A stretch of DNA of 45,715 nucleotides from a virus. Where the stretch lies: the IMG/VR virus record IMGVR_UViG_3300035156_000370, positions 1 through 45,715 of that record; one strand, 5' to 3'. Shown here one piece after another: positions 14,477 to 21,735 of this stretch. Both the position numbers and the translations under genes were made by a program. The notes under the pieces are model-generated. The model was not told the DNA's origin. It ran no database searches and worked only from the letters and a program-made list of their open reading frames with translations. How positions within the stretch are numbered: position 1 is the first letter of the stretch; every line of letters begins with the position of its first letter.

Positions 14477-15308
14477 ATGGCAAATATCGAAAAGTGAAAC
14501 CGGCAGTTTTTCTTCTCTTTCCATGTAATACCCTGTATACGGCGGTTTTGTGAAGACCAAGACTACGGCATATACTATTTACGCTAGGAAAAATATCTAT
14601 TAATCTACCATCTAAAGTTAGTCTTTCTACTTTTTTTGTTGGTTTTCTTTCTTTGTTTAAGGGCAGACATTTAGGCTTCTTCTCTTTCCCGTTTTTATCA
14701 TACTCAGCACGCTTTAGCATGAAGTTTTGATGTGATCTTCTTCCGCGTCTACTGTTTAGTACTGCATCAACTGAAGCTCTGTTCCAGTCAAGTTGCCGAC
14801 ACATTGCACTGGCACTCGGAAATGAGTCTATAAATTTTCCATTCTCATCAAATCGATTGATCTTTTTTCCCGGAGCCACCCATCCATTTCGCACCCGCTC
14901 TCTTGCTAGCGCTGATATGAGAGCTTTCATCTCTGGCGTTCTTTTCTTGCCAGTATTGCTTGCTACTCTTTTCGCAATAGCTTCTGCTGATTGTTTGATC
15001 CCTAGCACCCCCTCGCCTCCATCGGTGGTATTTGTCAGCTCGCTTAGCTGCCTATACTCTTGGATATAAAACCTTTCACGTTCCTGCCATTCTGCTTCGG
15101 TTGTGCGCTCTAGGATTTCCAAAATTGGTTTTTTTCCAAGTGCCAGTAGGCTGCTTAACCAGTGGTTTTTATGAGTGTGGGACCGGCGTTGGCTTGGAAT
15201 TAAGTGAAGCTGCAAGCGTTTCTGCGGATTTTTTGCTTTCCCTATATACCGTACTTGTAAGGTGTCCGGGCATTTCAAGGCATAGATGAATACAGTTGTG
15301 TTTTCCAT
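14475..15308 (-). CDS. GIY-YIG homing endonuclease with NUMOD-type repeats
   Basis: A 277-residue protein. The N-terminal GIY-YIG nuclease is clear: FIY at 7-9, YIG at 21-23, conserved Arg 31 and His 35, the EWQERERFYIQEY helix and NTTDGGEG. It is followed by an NUMOD3-like basic linker and two C-terminal DNA-binding modules of about 50 residues (INRFDENGKFIDSFPSASAMCRQL... and VERLTLDGRLIDIFPSVNSICRSL...), each with an HTH-like helix pair. Such enzymes cut a target lacking the element and spread by repair. It starts 3 bp after the recombinase stop and is probably co-transcribed with it. Confidence 0.9.
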   Translation of the reverse strand: MENTTVFIYALKCPDTLQVRYIGKAKNPQKRLQLHLIPSQRRSHTHKNHWLSSLLALGKKPILEILERTTEAEWQERERFYIQEYRQLSELTNTTDGGEGVLGIKQSAEAIAKRVASNTGKKRTPEMKALISALARERVRNGWVAPGKKINRFDENGKFIDSFPSASAMCRQLDWNRASVDAVLNSRRGRRSHQNFMLKRAEYDKNGKEKKPKCLPLNKERKPTKKVERLTLDGRLIDIFPSVNSICRSLGLHKTAVYRVLHGKRRKTAGFTFRYLP

Positions 15309-15311
15309 CTC

Positions 15312-16631
15312 CTAAGTACCAAAGTGAAACTGAATCACGCGGCCGGCTTCAGGCTCCGGCGTAAAGCCCGGCGCGGCCGGGGGCGGCGTGGGCTTCCCCC
15401 CAAACACGCGGTCAAACTCACTGACTACCGTCTTATTGAGAATAAAGGCGTAGGTGGTTTCCGTCATCTTCACGCTGCTATGGCCTAAGAACTTGCTCAC
15501 CACTTCCATGCGGATACCTTGGTTGAGCAACTGCACCGCCGCCGTTTTGCGCCCGACGTGGCTCGTCATTTTCTCGCTACTAATATCACAGAGTAAGCCC
15601 ACTTCTTTGAGCCGGTAGTTGTAGAGCTGGTTGACCGGCACCCGCAGCCGGTCCCCGTACTTGGCTAAGATGCGCTCCGCCTCTGGTAGCAGGGGAATCA
15701 CGCACTCATAGCCCTTGCGCAAGGTGCTCTTTTGCCGCACCACGCGCAGCACCCGCCGCCCGGTTTCGGCATCTAGTTCCACGCAAGCGGCCACATCCAG
15801 CGCCCGCAAATCCGCGTAGGCTAAGCCCGTCCAACACTGAAACAGAAAGTTATCCCGCGCCCGCTCTAATGCCTTAATGCGGAACTCGGTAGCGGCTAGC
15901 CGCGCTATTTCTTCACTGGTGAGATAGATAATCTCTTTCGGGGCGTTCATGCGGTACTCATAGAGAGCCATCGGATTGCTGCTCAGGTGTTCCCGCCGCA
16001 CGGCCCACTTGAGCACCTGTGAGACGTATTTGAGGTGCTTGAGGGCCGTGTTGCGCTCGGATTGCTCGGCAATCAGCAGCCAATGCAGATACTTGTCCCC
16101 CATACTGTGCCCGAACTCTTCGGGCCGCAGGTCTGGCAAGCCGTGCGCCTCCAAAAAGGCCATTAGCTTACTCAAGCGGGCCTGTCCGCTTTTCAGGGTG
16201 GCAGCACTGATTTCAATGCCCACCAGGGCTTGCCGTTCGGCTAGGTAGGCCGTGTAGAGTTCGGGCAAGCTCAGCAGGCTGCCGGCCGATTTATACAGGC
16301 GGGCCAAGGCTTGCGCACTCACCGGCCGGCCCTGCCGCTCTAGGTCGGCGTGTAGGTCGTGTAGATCATCCAGCATCTTGACCAAGGCACGGTTGTAGCG
16401 CTTGACCCGCTCACTACTGCCCTGCACTCGTTGGGCTTCCGCGCTCCACTCCGCATAGGGCAGGCGGATATAGGTGCTCAGCGTCGTGCGCTTGCCGCGC
16501 ACGGTCAGCCGCAGGACGAGGGTACCGACGGTATCAGGGGGTATCACGGGCTTTTTAGAGGGGGGAACCAGGATAAGGACGCAGTCTTTGGGCTTGCGAA
16601 ACACGAACGTGAAGGAAACGGGCGTTTTCAT
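15312..16631 (-). CDS. Tyrosine recombinase of the inserted element
   Basis: A 439-residue Bacteroidota-type integrase: N-terminal arm-binding domain (1-110), core-binding SAM-like domain (about 120-225) and catalytic domain. The catalytic residues look complete: R276 (TGLAYADLRAL), H358 and R361 (TSHVGRKT), H384 (FLGHSS) and nucleophile Y394. The arm domain is clearly related to that of the broken integrase at the right edge (shared FVFRKPKDC and PPSKKPVIPP). Its start overlaps the stop of the 96-residue gene upstream by 4 bp. A Pro-rich tail is unusual. It probably integrates and excises the 14131-23999 block. Confidence 0.9.
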   Translation of the reverse strand: MKTPVSFTFVFRKPKDCVLILVPPSKKPVIPPDTVGTLVLRLTVRGKRTTLSTYIRLPYAEWSAEAQRVQGSSERVKRYNRALVKMLDDLHDLHADLERQGRPVSAQALARLYKSAGSLLSLPELYTAYLAERQALVGIEISAATLKSGQARLSKLMAFLEAHGLPDLRPEEFGHSMGDKYLHWLLIAEQSERNTALKHLKYVSQVLKWAVRREHLSSNPMALYEYRMNAPKEIIYLTSEEIARLAATEFRIKALERARDNFLFQCWTGLAYADLRALDVAACVELDAETGRRVLRVVRQKSTLRKGYECVIPLLPEAERILAKYGDRLRVPVNQLYNYRLKEVGLLCDISSEKMTSHVGRKTAAVQLLNQGIRMEVVSKFLGHSSVKMTETTYAFILNKTVVSEFDRVFGGKPTPPPAAPGFTPEPEAGRVIQFHFGT

Positions 16632-16918
16632 TGCGCGGTCCCTCCTTTCTCGGCGCTGAGCGCTTGCCGGCTTTCAAGCACGGCCGCTTTCTCTTCCGAC
16701 AGGCGCAACTGCTCTAGGGTATAGTCGAGCAGCAACTTGGAAATCTGAATGCCGACTTCATGACTCACCGGAATTTCGCGCTGCTGTTCAGGCGCCGGGC
16801 CACAGCGTAAGGTGATGCCCATCATCTCACCGGCCTGAATGGCCTGTTCATAGAGCGTGGGCACACTCGTCAAGGCACTGCTCTGAGCAGTGCCTGACAC
16901 AAGTATCTGCATCGCCAC
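16628..16918 (-). CDS. Small protein upstream of the recombinase
   Basis: A 96-residue protein without a recognised family. The C-terminal half is a Leu/Glu-rich helix (LDYTLEQLRLSEEKAAVLESRQAL). Its stop overlaps the recombinase start (ATGA), and it follows the 111-residue gene by 3 bp, so all three are read together. A directionality-factor or recombinase-helper role is possible from position only. Confidence 0.5.
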   Translation of the reverse strand: MAMQILVSGTAQSSALTSVPTLYEQAIQAGEMMGITLRCGPAPEQQREIPVSHEVGIQISKLLLDYTLEQLRLSEEKAAVLESRQALSAEKGGTAQ

Positions 16919-16921
16919 GGG

Positions 16922-17257
16922 TTAGGCGGCGTGGGCAGTGGTGATAGCGAATTCGGCCGGCAGCCAGGCTTCGCGGCGCTTGGCTTCGCGGTAGACGTTG
17001 CAAAACCAGCGCTGTAGCTGTACGATACACGCGCACTGATACACGCTGTCGTTGGCTACCAGACGCTCGGTTTCGGTGAAGACGGTAGCATCCTCCATCA
17101 AGGCCGTGATGTTGTAGCGCATGGCCGTAAGCGTAGCTTGCGCAGCGGCTTGCTTTACTTCTGCTTGCTTTTGCAGGAAGCGGGCAAGTGGCCCGGTGTA
17201 GGTGGGGAGGTGGCCAGCAACTGTTAGCGCAGTTGCGGCGGTGGTTGCAGTTTGCAT
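16922..17257 (-). CDS. Small protein, first gene of the recombinase operon
   Basis: A 111-residue, Ala/Thr-rich helical protein; no HTH or other motif I can name. It begins the leftward operon 16922-16628-15312-14475, about 120 bp from the palindrome cluster at 17376-17454 that could control both directions. Confidence 0.5.
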   Translation of the reverse strand: MQTATTAATALTVAGHLPTYTGPLARFLQKQAEVKQAAAQATLTAMRYNITALMEDATVFTETERLVANDSVYQCACIVQLQRWFCNVYREAKRREAWLPAEFAITTAHAA

Positions 17258-17375
17258 ACCTTTGTAAATAAGTAGGTGAAAGAATCGGGGTTAGCGCCCC
17301 GGCTCTGAATCGGGAGGTCACTTGTTAGCGCAGGTGGCCTCTTTCTCTTTCAGAACATGACAAAGATACATAATA

Positions 17376-17454
17376 TTCTTACGTAAGAAAATTAATACAT
17401 AAATAAATTCTTGTTTGTTTTCTTACGTAAGAATGTAGAAATATATTTCTACAT
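17376..17454. promoter_or_regulatory. Operator cluster: three palindromes and a -7 box
   Basis: TTCTTACGTAAGAA occurs as a perfect 14-bp palindrome at 17376-17389 and again at 17420-17433, 44 bp apart (about four helical turns). Directly next to the second is TGTAGAAATATATTTCTACA (17434-17453), a perfect 20-bp palindrome. A TACATTTG box (17450-17457), a perfect match to TAnnTTTG, overlaps its right edge, only 8 bp before the ATG at 17465. This is a classic divergent control region between the recombinase operon and the small regulator. Confidence 0.7.
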
Positions 17455-17464
17455 TTGGTTCACC

Positions 17465-17650
17465 ATGCAAGAGGAACCAAAAAAGGCAGGCCGGCCAACT
17501 AAGGATAAAACCCGCCACAAAAAAGGACGCACCTTATCTTTTACTGATGCTGAATATGCCGAGCTAACCGCTCAAGCGGTGGCGGCTAAATTGGGTGTAA
17601 GCGAGTATGTAATTGAGAAGCTAGGATTGCGTAAGCCTCCAACACTCTAA
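17465..17650 (+). CDS. Small ribbon-helix-helix/MobC-like DNA-binding protein
   Basis: I start it at ATG 17465, giving 61 residues: GRPTKDKTRHKKGRTLSFTDAEYAELTAQAVAAKLGVSEYVIEKLGL. A basic arm, a short beta strand (RTLSFTDAEY) and two helices are the layout of ribbon-helix-helix proteins, including MobC-type relaxosome accessory proteins and plasmid or phage regulators. The start is 8 bp after a TAnnTTTG box, so the mRNA may be nearly leaderless. The neighbouring palindromes are its likely operators (inference). Confidence 0.6.
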   Translation: MQEEPKKAGRPTKDKTRHKKGRTLSFTDAEYAELTAQAVAAKLGVSEYVIEKLGLRKPPTL

Positions 17651-17841
17651 AAGCCTTTTTCGGAGCGTCAGGCTTGCCGGCGAGGCAGCTACCTCGCGCT
17701 AAATTGAGCGCACTTGGCACCGTTGCGAATCGGGGTCAGCGAGTTTACCATTGCAACGCTTGAACTGGACGAACCCTAGGCATAGCACCATAATTTCTTT
17801 GCTAATTATTAACCTTTGGTGTTAATATTTCGTACATTTGT

Positions 17842-18183
17842 ATGCATATAAGTTTTGCCACTCGCAAGCTCCAGAAGTCACTTAGTGATACCGCCGAACG
17901 AGCAAAAAACTATGGGGCAGTATGTGGCAAAATCATAGGCAGGCGCTTGGACACTATGGCGGCTGCTACCACTTTAGAGGATTTGCGTCATGTTCCTGGT
18001 AAATTTCACGCTCTCTCATATGATCGTAAAGGCGAGCTTTCTTGCCATTTAGAAGAGCCACTTAGACTGATCTTTCGAGTCAACCATGATCCTTTACCCC
18101 TCGATGAAAATGACGAATTAATCTGGTCTCAGGTAACTCAAGTCGAAGTACTTGAGGTTATCGACTACCATCGTAAGAAATAA
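17842..18183 (+). CDS. HigB/RelE-like toxin of a type II toxin-antitoxin pair
   Basis: A 113-residue protein matching the RelE/ParE-superfamily killer proteins: ISFATRKLQKSL at the start, KIIGRRLDTMAAATTLEDLRHVPGKFHALSYDRKGELSCHLEEPLRLIF in the middle and VEVLEVIDYHRK at the end. Family members cut mRNA on the ribosome or act similarly. Toxin-first order with an HTH antitoxin behind it is that of higBA. A TACATTTG box ends one base before the ATG. The gap 17651-17841 holds a small GCGAGG/CCTCGC hairpin and nothing else evident. Confidence 0.8.
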   Translation: MHISFATRKLQKSLSDTAERAKNYGAVCGKIIGRRLDTMAAATTLEDLRHVPGKFHALSYDRKGELSCHLEEPLRLIFRVNHDPLPLDENDELIWSQVTQVEVLEVIDYHRKK

Positions 18184-18207
18184 CACACTTTCAACGACCG
18201 TACTACT

Positions 18208-19323
18208 ATGTATCTATATCAGCCTGACAGCGTTAGTCACCCCGGAGAAATGCTTGCCGAAGCATTAGAGGAAAATGATAACATGTCGCAGAAAGAACTT
18301 GCTGCACGCACAGGCCGACCCCTTAAAACCATCAACGAAATCATTCAAGGTAAAGCCTCTATCAAGTCAGAGACGGCTGTACAACTAGAGAAAGTCCTGC
18401 ATATTCCGGCTAAACTTTGGCTGCAATACCAAGCCAATTATGATGAGTCTGTTGCGCGCCAAGCTGAGATTGCCCGGTTCGAGGTGGATGCTCAATGGAT
18501 GGCTCGTTTCCCTGTAGGTGATATGACCAAATGCGGTTGGTTGCCAGCTACTAAAGACAAGCGTCAAGTGCTGGCAAGCATGCTTGAATTTTTCTCTGTG
18601 GCTAGCCCAAAAGGCTGGAACGACATGTGGTTAGCACCAAGCGCCCGCTTTCGTATCTCCTTGGCTCACACTTCGTCCCCGGAATCTGTATCAGCCTGGC
18701 TTCGTCATGGTGAAATCTGTGCTAGTCAAATGGACTTGCCAGCCTTCAATGCTAAGCGATTTGAAGAAGGCTTGTCACGGTTGCGCACGTTCATAAAAGA
18801 AGACAACTTAGAAGTTGTACAGCAAGCTATGCGCGAAGAGTGTAAAGCTGCTGGCGTATCCTTGGTATTTACGCAGTGTTTGAAACATGCCCCAATTAGT
18901 GGAGCCGTTCGATGGATCAATGATCGTCCAGTCATGCAGATTTCAGGACGTTTCAAATACGATGACCATATCTGGTTTACTTTTTTCCATGAAGCAGCAC
19001 ACATTTTACTACATGGAAAACAGCAAGTTTTTTTAGAAGGTACTACTGAAACTAACGAGCAGCATCAAGAAGCAGAAGCAGAGGCTAATCAATATGCCGC
19101 TGATTTCTTAATCCCTTCCAAAGAGCGAGAGGAATTTATTGAGGCTGCGAACTTCACTAAAGCAGCCATTTTAGCTTTTGCAAAAAAGCTGAAAGTTGCT
19201 CCGGGCATTATAGTGGGACAACTGCAAAAATATCAAGTGGTTCCTTATGGCACGCGGCTTAATTATTTAAAACGACAATTTGATTTATCAATGGATGAGC
19301 TGCCGCTAAATAACGCAGCTTAA
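18208..19323 (+). CDS. Antitoxin: XRE HTH fused to ImmA/IrrE metallopeptidase domain
   Basis: A 371-residue protein. Residues about 10-75 are a HigA-type XRE helix-turn-helix (HPGEMLAEALEENDNMSQKELAARTGRPLKTINEII...LEKVLHIPAKLWLQ). The C-terminal part has the zinc-protease motif of the ImmA/IrrE family, FFHEAAHILLH, with H261, E262 and H265, and further acidic residues in EAEAEANQYAADFLIP. It is much longer than plain HigA (about 100 residues). The HTH should repress the pair and neutralise the toxin; the peptidase could link release to a signal such as DNA damage, as for ImmA. Confidence 0.85.
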   Translation: MYLYQPDSVSHPGEMLAEALEENDNMSQKELAARTGRPLKTINEIIQGKASIKSETAVQLEKVLHIPAKLWLQYQANYDESVARQAEIARFEVDAQWMARFPVGDMTKCGWLPATKDKRQVLASMLEFFSVASPKGWNDMWLAPSARFRISLAHTSSPESVSAWLRHGEICASQMDLPAFNAKRFEEGLSRLRTFIKEDNLEVVQQAMREECKAAGVSLVFTQCLKHAPISGAVRWINDRPVMQISGRFKYDDHIWFTFFHEAAHILLHGKQQVFLEGTTETNEQHQEAEAEANQYAADFLIPSKEREEFIEAANFTKAAILAFAKKLKVAPGIIVGQLQKYQVVPYGTRLNYLKRQFDLSMDELPLNNAA

Positions 19324-19374
19324 GCGTTGATCACATAGCAAGTATTTTCTATTTAATTCAATAAATAAAAAATA

Positions 19375-19773
19375 ATGTCGACTATTATTCGTGAAGGCAG
19401 TTCAATACTGGGAACAGCTCTGTTCAACTGGGATGGAAAGAATTTGCGTCGAGGCAGCTCAGCATTTGGGACCATTGTGGCAAATTGGGATGGTAAAAAC
19501 ATCCGTGAAGGCAGCTCAATGTTTGGTTCTATTCTCTTCAATTGGGATGGGAAAAACTTACGCAAAGGTAGCTCAGCATTAGGTTCTACTCTCTTTAATT
19601 GGGATGGAAAGAATATCCATCAAGGTAGCTCCATATTAGGTTCCACTGTTTTTAATTGGGATGGCAAGAATGTCCGTAAAGGCAGTTCAATATTGGGAAC
19701 TATCTCAATGAATATAGCTGGCCCTATTCCTGAGGCCATATTAATTGCCGTAGCAACTAATAGCATTTCATAA
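19375..19773 (+). CDS. WDGK tandem-repeat protein
   Basis: A 132-residue protein built almost wholly from a 19-residue (57-bp) unit with consensus R-x-G-S-S-x-x-G-x-x-x-x-N-W-D-G-K-N-(L/I/V): five full copies and one partial copy, then a hydrophobic tail (GPIPEAILIAVATNS). The alternating G-S-S and W-D-G-K turns imply a small all-beta repeat fold, similar in style to beta-flower/YD-like repeats, but I cannot assign a family. No signal peptide. Moderately AT-rich DNA. It lies between the toxin-antitoxin pair and membrane or surface genes, so it is likely cargo. Confidence 0.65.
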   Translation: MSTIIREGSSILGTALFNWDGKNLRRGSSAFGTIVANWDGKNIREGSSMFGSILFNWDGKNLRKGSSALGSTLFNWDGKNIHQGSSILGSTVFNWDGKNVRKGSSILGTISMNIAGPIPEAILIAVATNSIS

Positions 19774-19790
19774 AACTAAATAATAAGCCG

Positions 19791-19808
19791 TGGGGTGCTA
19801 GCACTCCA
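19791..19808. terminator. Small hairpin after the repeat gene
   Basis: TGGGGTGCTAGCACTCCA is an 18-bp palindrome with one G-U pair, 17 bp after the repeat-protein stop and 15 bp before the next start. No U run, so termination would be weak. Confidence 0.35.
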
Positions 19809-19823
19809 AAGACAGTCTATTAT

Positions 19824-20450
19824 ATGAAGGTTGGAGTAGCGACTGTGATAGCGGCTGTTTTCGCTACAGGTAGCGGTATAGGAGTTGCCTATTACAATGC
19901 AAAAGAGCAGCGGGAACTGGAACGAGAGCAATTTCAATCTAATCTTATCCAGCAATCCATTGATTTCAAGGATTATAAGCAGAGCAGAGCTAATCTTAAA
20001 TTCTTGATAGATGTGGGTCTTATTGCCGAGAACAACAAGAAGATAAATTCTTTTATTCGGGATACTAGCGTGCATTTGCAGCGCCCAGTTGACCGCTTGC
20101 CAATTGCTGAACCTGCCGTCAGCAAGCCCTATAAAATTGGGCAATTCAGTGAATCTTACCTAAATGGAACAGTTGTTGACGCCTTAACAAAGCGCCCGAT
20201 TGTTGGCGCTATAGTTATCATAGAGACTTATCAACCGAGATACTATGGGCGTCCAGAACCACCGGCCCCTGAAGCAGAGAAAATGGTAACTAGACGCGAT
20301 GGGAAATACCAAGTACACAAACCGTGGGGCGACTACTTTCTCTACATTCAGCGCCCAGGGTATGAAAGCCTTAAACTATCCACGCTAGGGTTTAGTGATT
20401 TGCCAGATGAGCAAACAGTTGAGCTTGAGCGGAAAGAGAGCGATAATTAG
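19824..20450 (+). CDS. Membrane-anchored protein with a carboxypeptidase-regulatory-like domain
   Basis: A 208-residue protein. An N-terminal membrane helix (VGVATVIAAVFATGSGIGVAYY, residues 2-24) is followed by a charged helical region (25-75) and a C-terminal Ig-like beta domain: LNGTVVDALTKRPIVGAIVIIE...TRRDGKYQVHKPWGDYFLYIQRPGYESLKL is the pattern of CarboxypepD_reg/CNA-B-like domains, often surface-exposed. No enzyme motif is visible. Function unknown; probably cargo of the inserted element acting at the envelope. Confidence 0.6.
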   Translation: MKVGVATVIAAVFATGSGIGVAYYNAKEQRELEREQFQSNLIQQSIDFKDYKQSRANLKFLIDVGLIAENNKKINSFIRDTSVHLQRPVDRLPIAEPAVSKPYKIGQFSESYLNGTVVDALTKRPIVGAIVIIETYQPRYYGRPEPPAPEAEKMVTRRDGKYQVHKPWGDYFLYIQRPGYESLKLSTLGFSDLPDEQTVELERKESDN

Positions 20451-20498
20451 AATTTTTTATAAAAGAATGTTTAAAATAACTGTTAAAGTTTCAATTAA

Positions 20499-21164
20499 AT
20501 GATAAAAATCAATCACAAACAACTAGCTGGTGCAATAATTATTTTATTTGTTGTTATAATATATTCTATATATGAGCCTAACATGGCATCTTTTTTTATA
20601 TGTTTTATAATCTATTTATTCGCATGGATAACTGCTTATTTTTTCAGAAAAACAACGATAGGAAAATACCTGCATTTTATTCTTAGTATTCCTGCTGCGT
20701 TTATACTATATGCAGGGGATTATGCAATTGCGCTTGGTGCAGTTTTATTTACAAGTGCAGTAGTTCTTATGTTATCAGTATATGCATTTGGTATTATTCC
20801 TAATAAAATATTAGGAATTTCAATTAACGATGCTACGACTTTGTATCTATCATTAACTTTCTCATCTATCATAATGACGAGTTTTGGCGATACCTTAGTT
20901 AACTTCTGGCATTATATACAAAGTCCTGATGAACGCAGTAAATTAAGTAATCTATCTACAAGAATATTAGATCAGCGTAAGATTAGATATGTATTATTTT
21001 TTTGCTACTTCATAGTATTATTATTTCTAAATTATTGTGTATTAAATCAAATAGAAATATTTTTAACTCCCAAGATGGATACAGCAATCCTCCAAGCTTT
21101 TGCTACTTATGTAGCATACGACAGACTAGCTTCAAATTGGAATGCTATAATGAATACTAAGTAA
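20499..21164 (+). CDS. Multi-pass membrane protein
   Basis: A 221-residue, very hydrophobic protein with about six membrane helices (roughly residues 9-27, 28-48, 60-80, 80-103, 113-132 and 162-185). The gene is strikingly AT-rich with AT-ending codons compared with the GC-rich phage genes, a sign of recent transfer. No family recognised. It converges with the lipoprotein gene (3-bp gap). A membrane effector of an exclusion or abortive-infection system is one possibility, without direct evidence. Confidence 0.6.
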   Translation: MIKINHKQLAGAIIILFVVIIYSIYEPNMASFFICFIIYLFAWITAYFFRKTTIGKYLHFILSIPAAFILYAGDYAIALGAVLFTSAVVLMLSVYAFGIIPNKILGISINDATTLYLSLTFSSIIMTSFGDTLVNFWHYIQSPDERSKLSNLSTRILDQRKIRYVLFFCYFIVLLFLNYCVLNQIEIFLTPKMDTAILQAFATYVAYDRLASNWNAIMNTK

Positions 21165-21167
21165 TAA

Positions 21168-21581
21168 TTATTTCGATTCTATATACTTGCCAGAATCAAA
21201 CGGATCAGGAGTGAACACATATAGATCAATCGAATTATTTACTAACACTTGAGCTATTACCTTACGCTGCAACGCTTCTGCCTTATCATACATGCCATCC
21301 TTACCAGGAGTGAAATCATCGGCATCAATAAAGGCGATTACCGTCGCTTCGCCCGTGGTCTTAGCCTCTTGTGCGGCTGTCTCGCGTAACAACTGCCAAC
21401 ACGCGCTACTTTTCGGATTGAAGTTGGGGACTGTGTGATACATCCTGATCTGCTTTCCAGCTACTGCCATTATAGGCTCCGAAACTTGTGGGCAAGATAT
21501 TGTAGCAGATGCAGCCTGCTGAGTAGAGGGGTCTGCTGAGCAAGAGGCTAGCAAAAGGAGAAAAGTAAAGTAGCGTTTCAT
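21168..21581 (-). CDS. Lipoprotein
   Basis: A 137-residue protein with a clear lipoprotein signal, MKRYFTFLLLLASC (lipobox Cys 14). The mature part contains Cys residues at about 30 and 61 and a domain ending IDLYVFTPDPFDSGKYIESK. No family recognised. It is the only leftward gene between 17.4 and 23.8 kb, so it is probably transcribed on its own. Confidence 0.6.
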   Translation of the reverse strand: MKRYFTFLLLLASCSADPSTQQAASATISCPQVSEPIMAVAGKQIRMYHTVPNFNPKSSACWQLLRETAAQEAKTTGEATVIAFIDADDFTPGKDGMYDKAEALQRKVIAQVLVNNSIDLYVFTPDPFDSGKYIESK

Positions 21582-21619
21582 TGATTATAAGTTGATTAGT
21601 CGGCAAAGATAATTTTACT

Positions 21620-21667
21620 CGTTAAAGGGTGAAATTATCACTCTTTAACGGGGAATATTTCCCCGTT
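21620..21667. promoter_or_regulatory. Two adjacent hairpins/palindromes upstream of tape measure copy 1
   Basis: CGTTAAAGGGTGA/TCACTCTTTAACG (21620-21632/21638-21650) is immediately followed by and overlaps AACGGGGAA/TTCCCCGTT (21647-21655/21659-21667). They sit between divergent genes (lipoprotein leftward, tape measure rightward). A related CCCCTTTAAAGGGG palindrome precedes the late operon at 27287-27300. Terminator or binding site. Confidence 0.45.
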
Positions 21668-21700
21668 TAAATAATTCACTTCTTTTTATGTTACTATAAC

Positions 21701-21735
21701 AGGAGAGCTTGCGGCATCATTCATGCTGCTCTCCT
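21701..21735 (+). promoter_or_regulatory. Inverted repeat ending at the start codon of tape measure copy 1
   Basis: AGGAGAGC (21701-21708) and GCTCTCCT (21728-21735) form a perfect 8-bp inverted repeat with a 19-nt spacer; the second arm ends at the base before ATG 21736. In RNA it would close a hairpin against the start codon and bury the purine-rich AGGAG. It is absent in front of copy 2. Confidence 0.4.

Noticed and set aside
17833-17840. TACATTTG as the promoter of the toxin gene
   Set aside because: It ends one base before the ATG at 17842, so transcription would begin at or after the start codon; no -33 TTTG at 19-21 bp. Left as a coincidence or a leaderless special case.
19375-19773. 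57-bp direct repeats as a CRISPR array
   Set aside because: The units are contiguous, vary at third codon positions and keep one open frame; there are no unique spacers between identical repeats and no cas genes.
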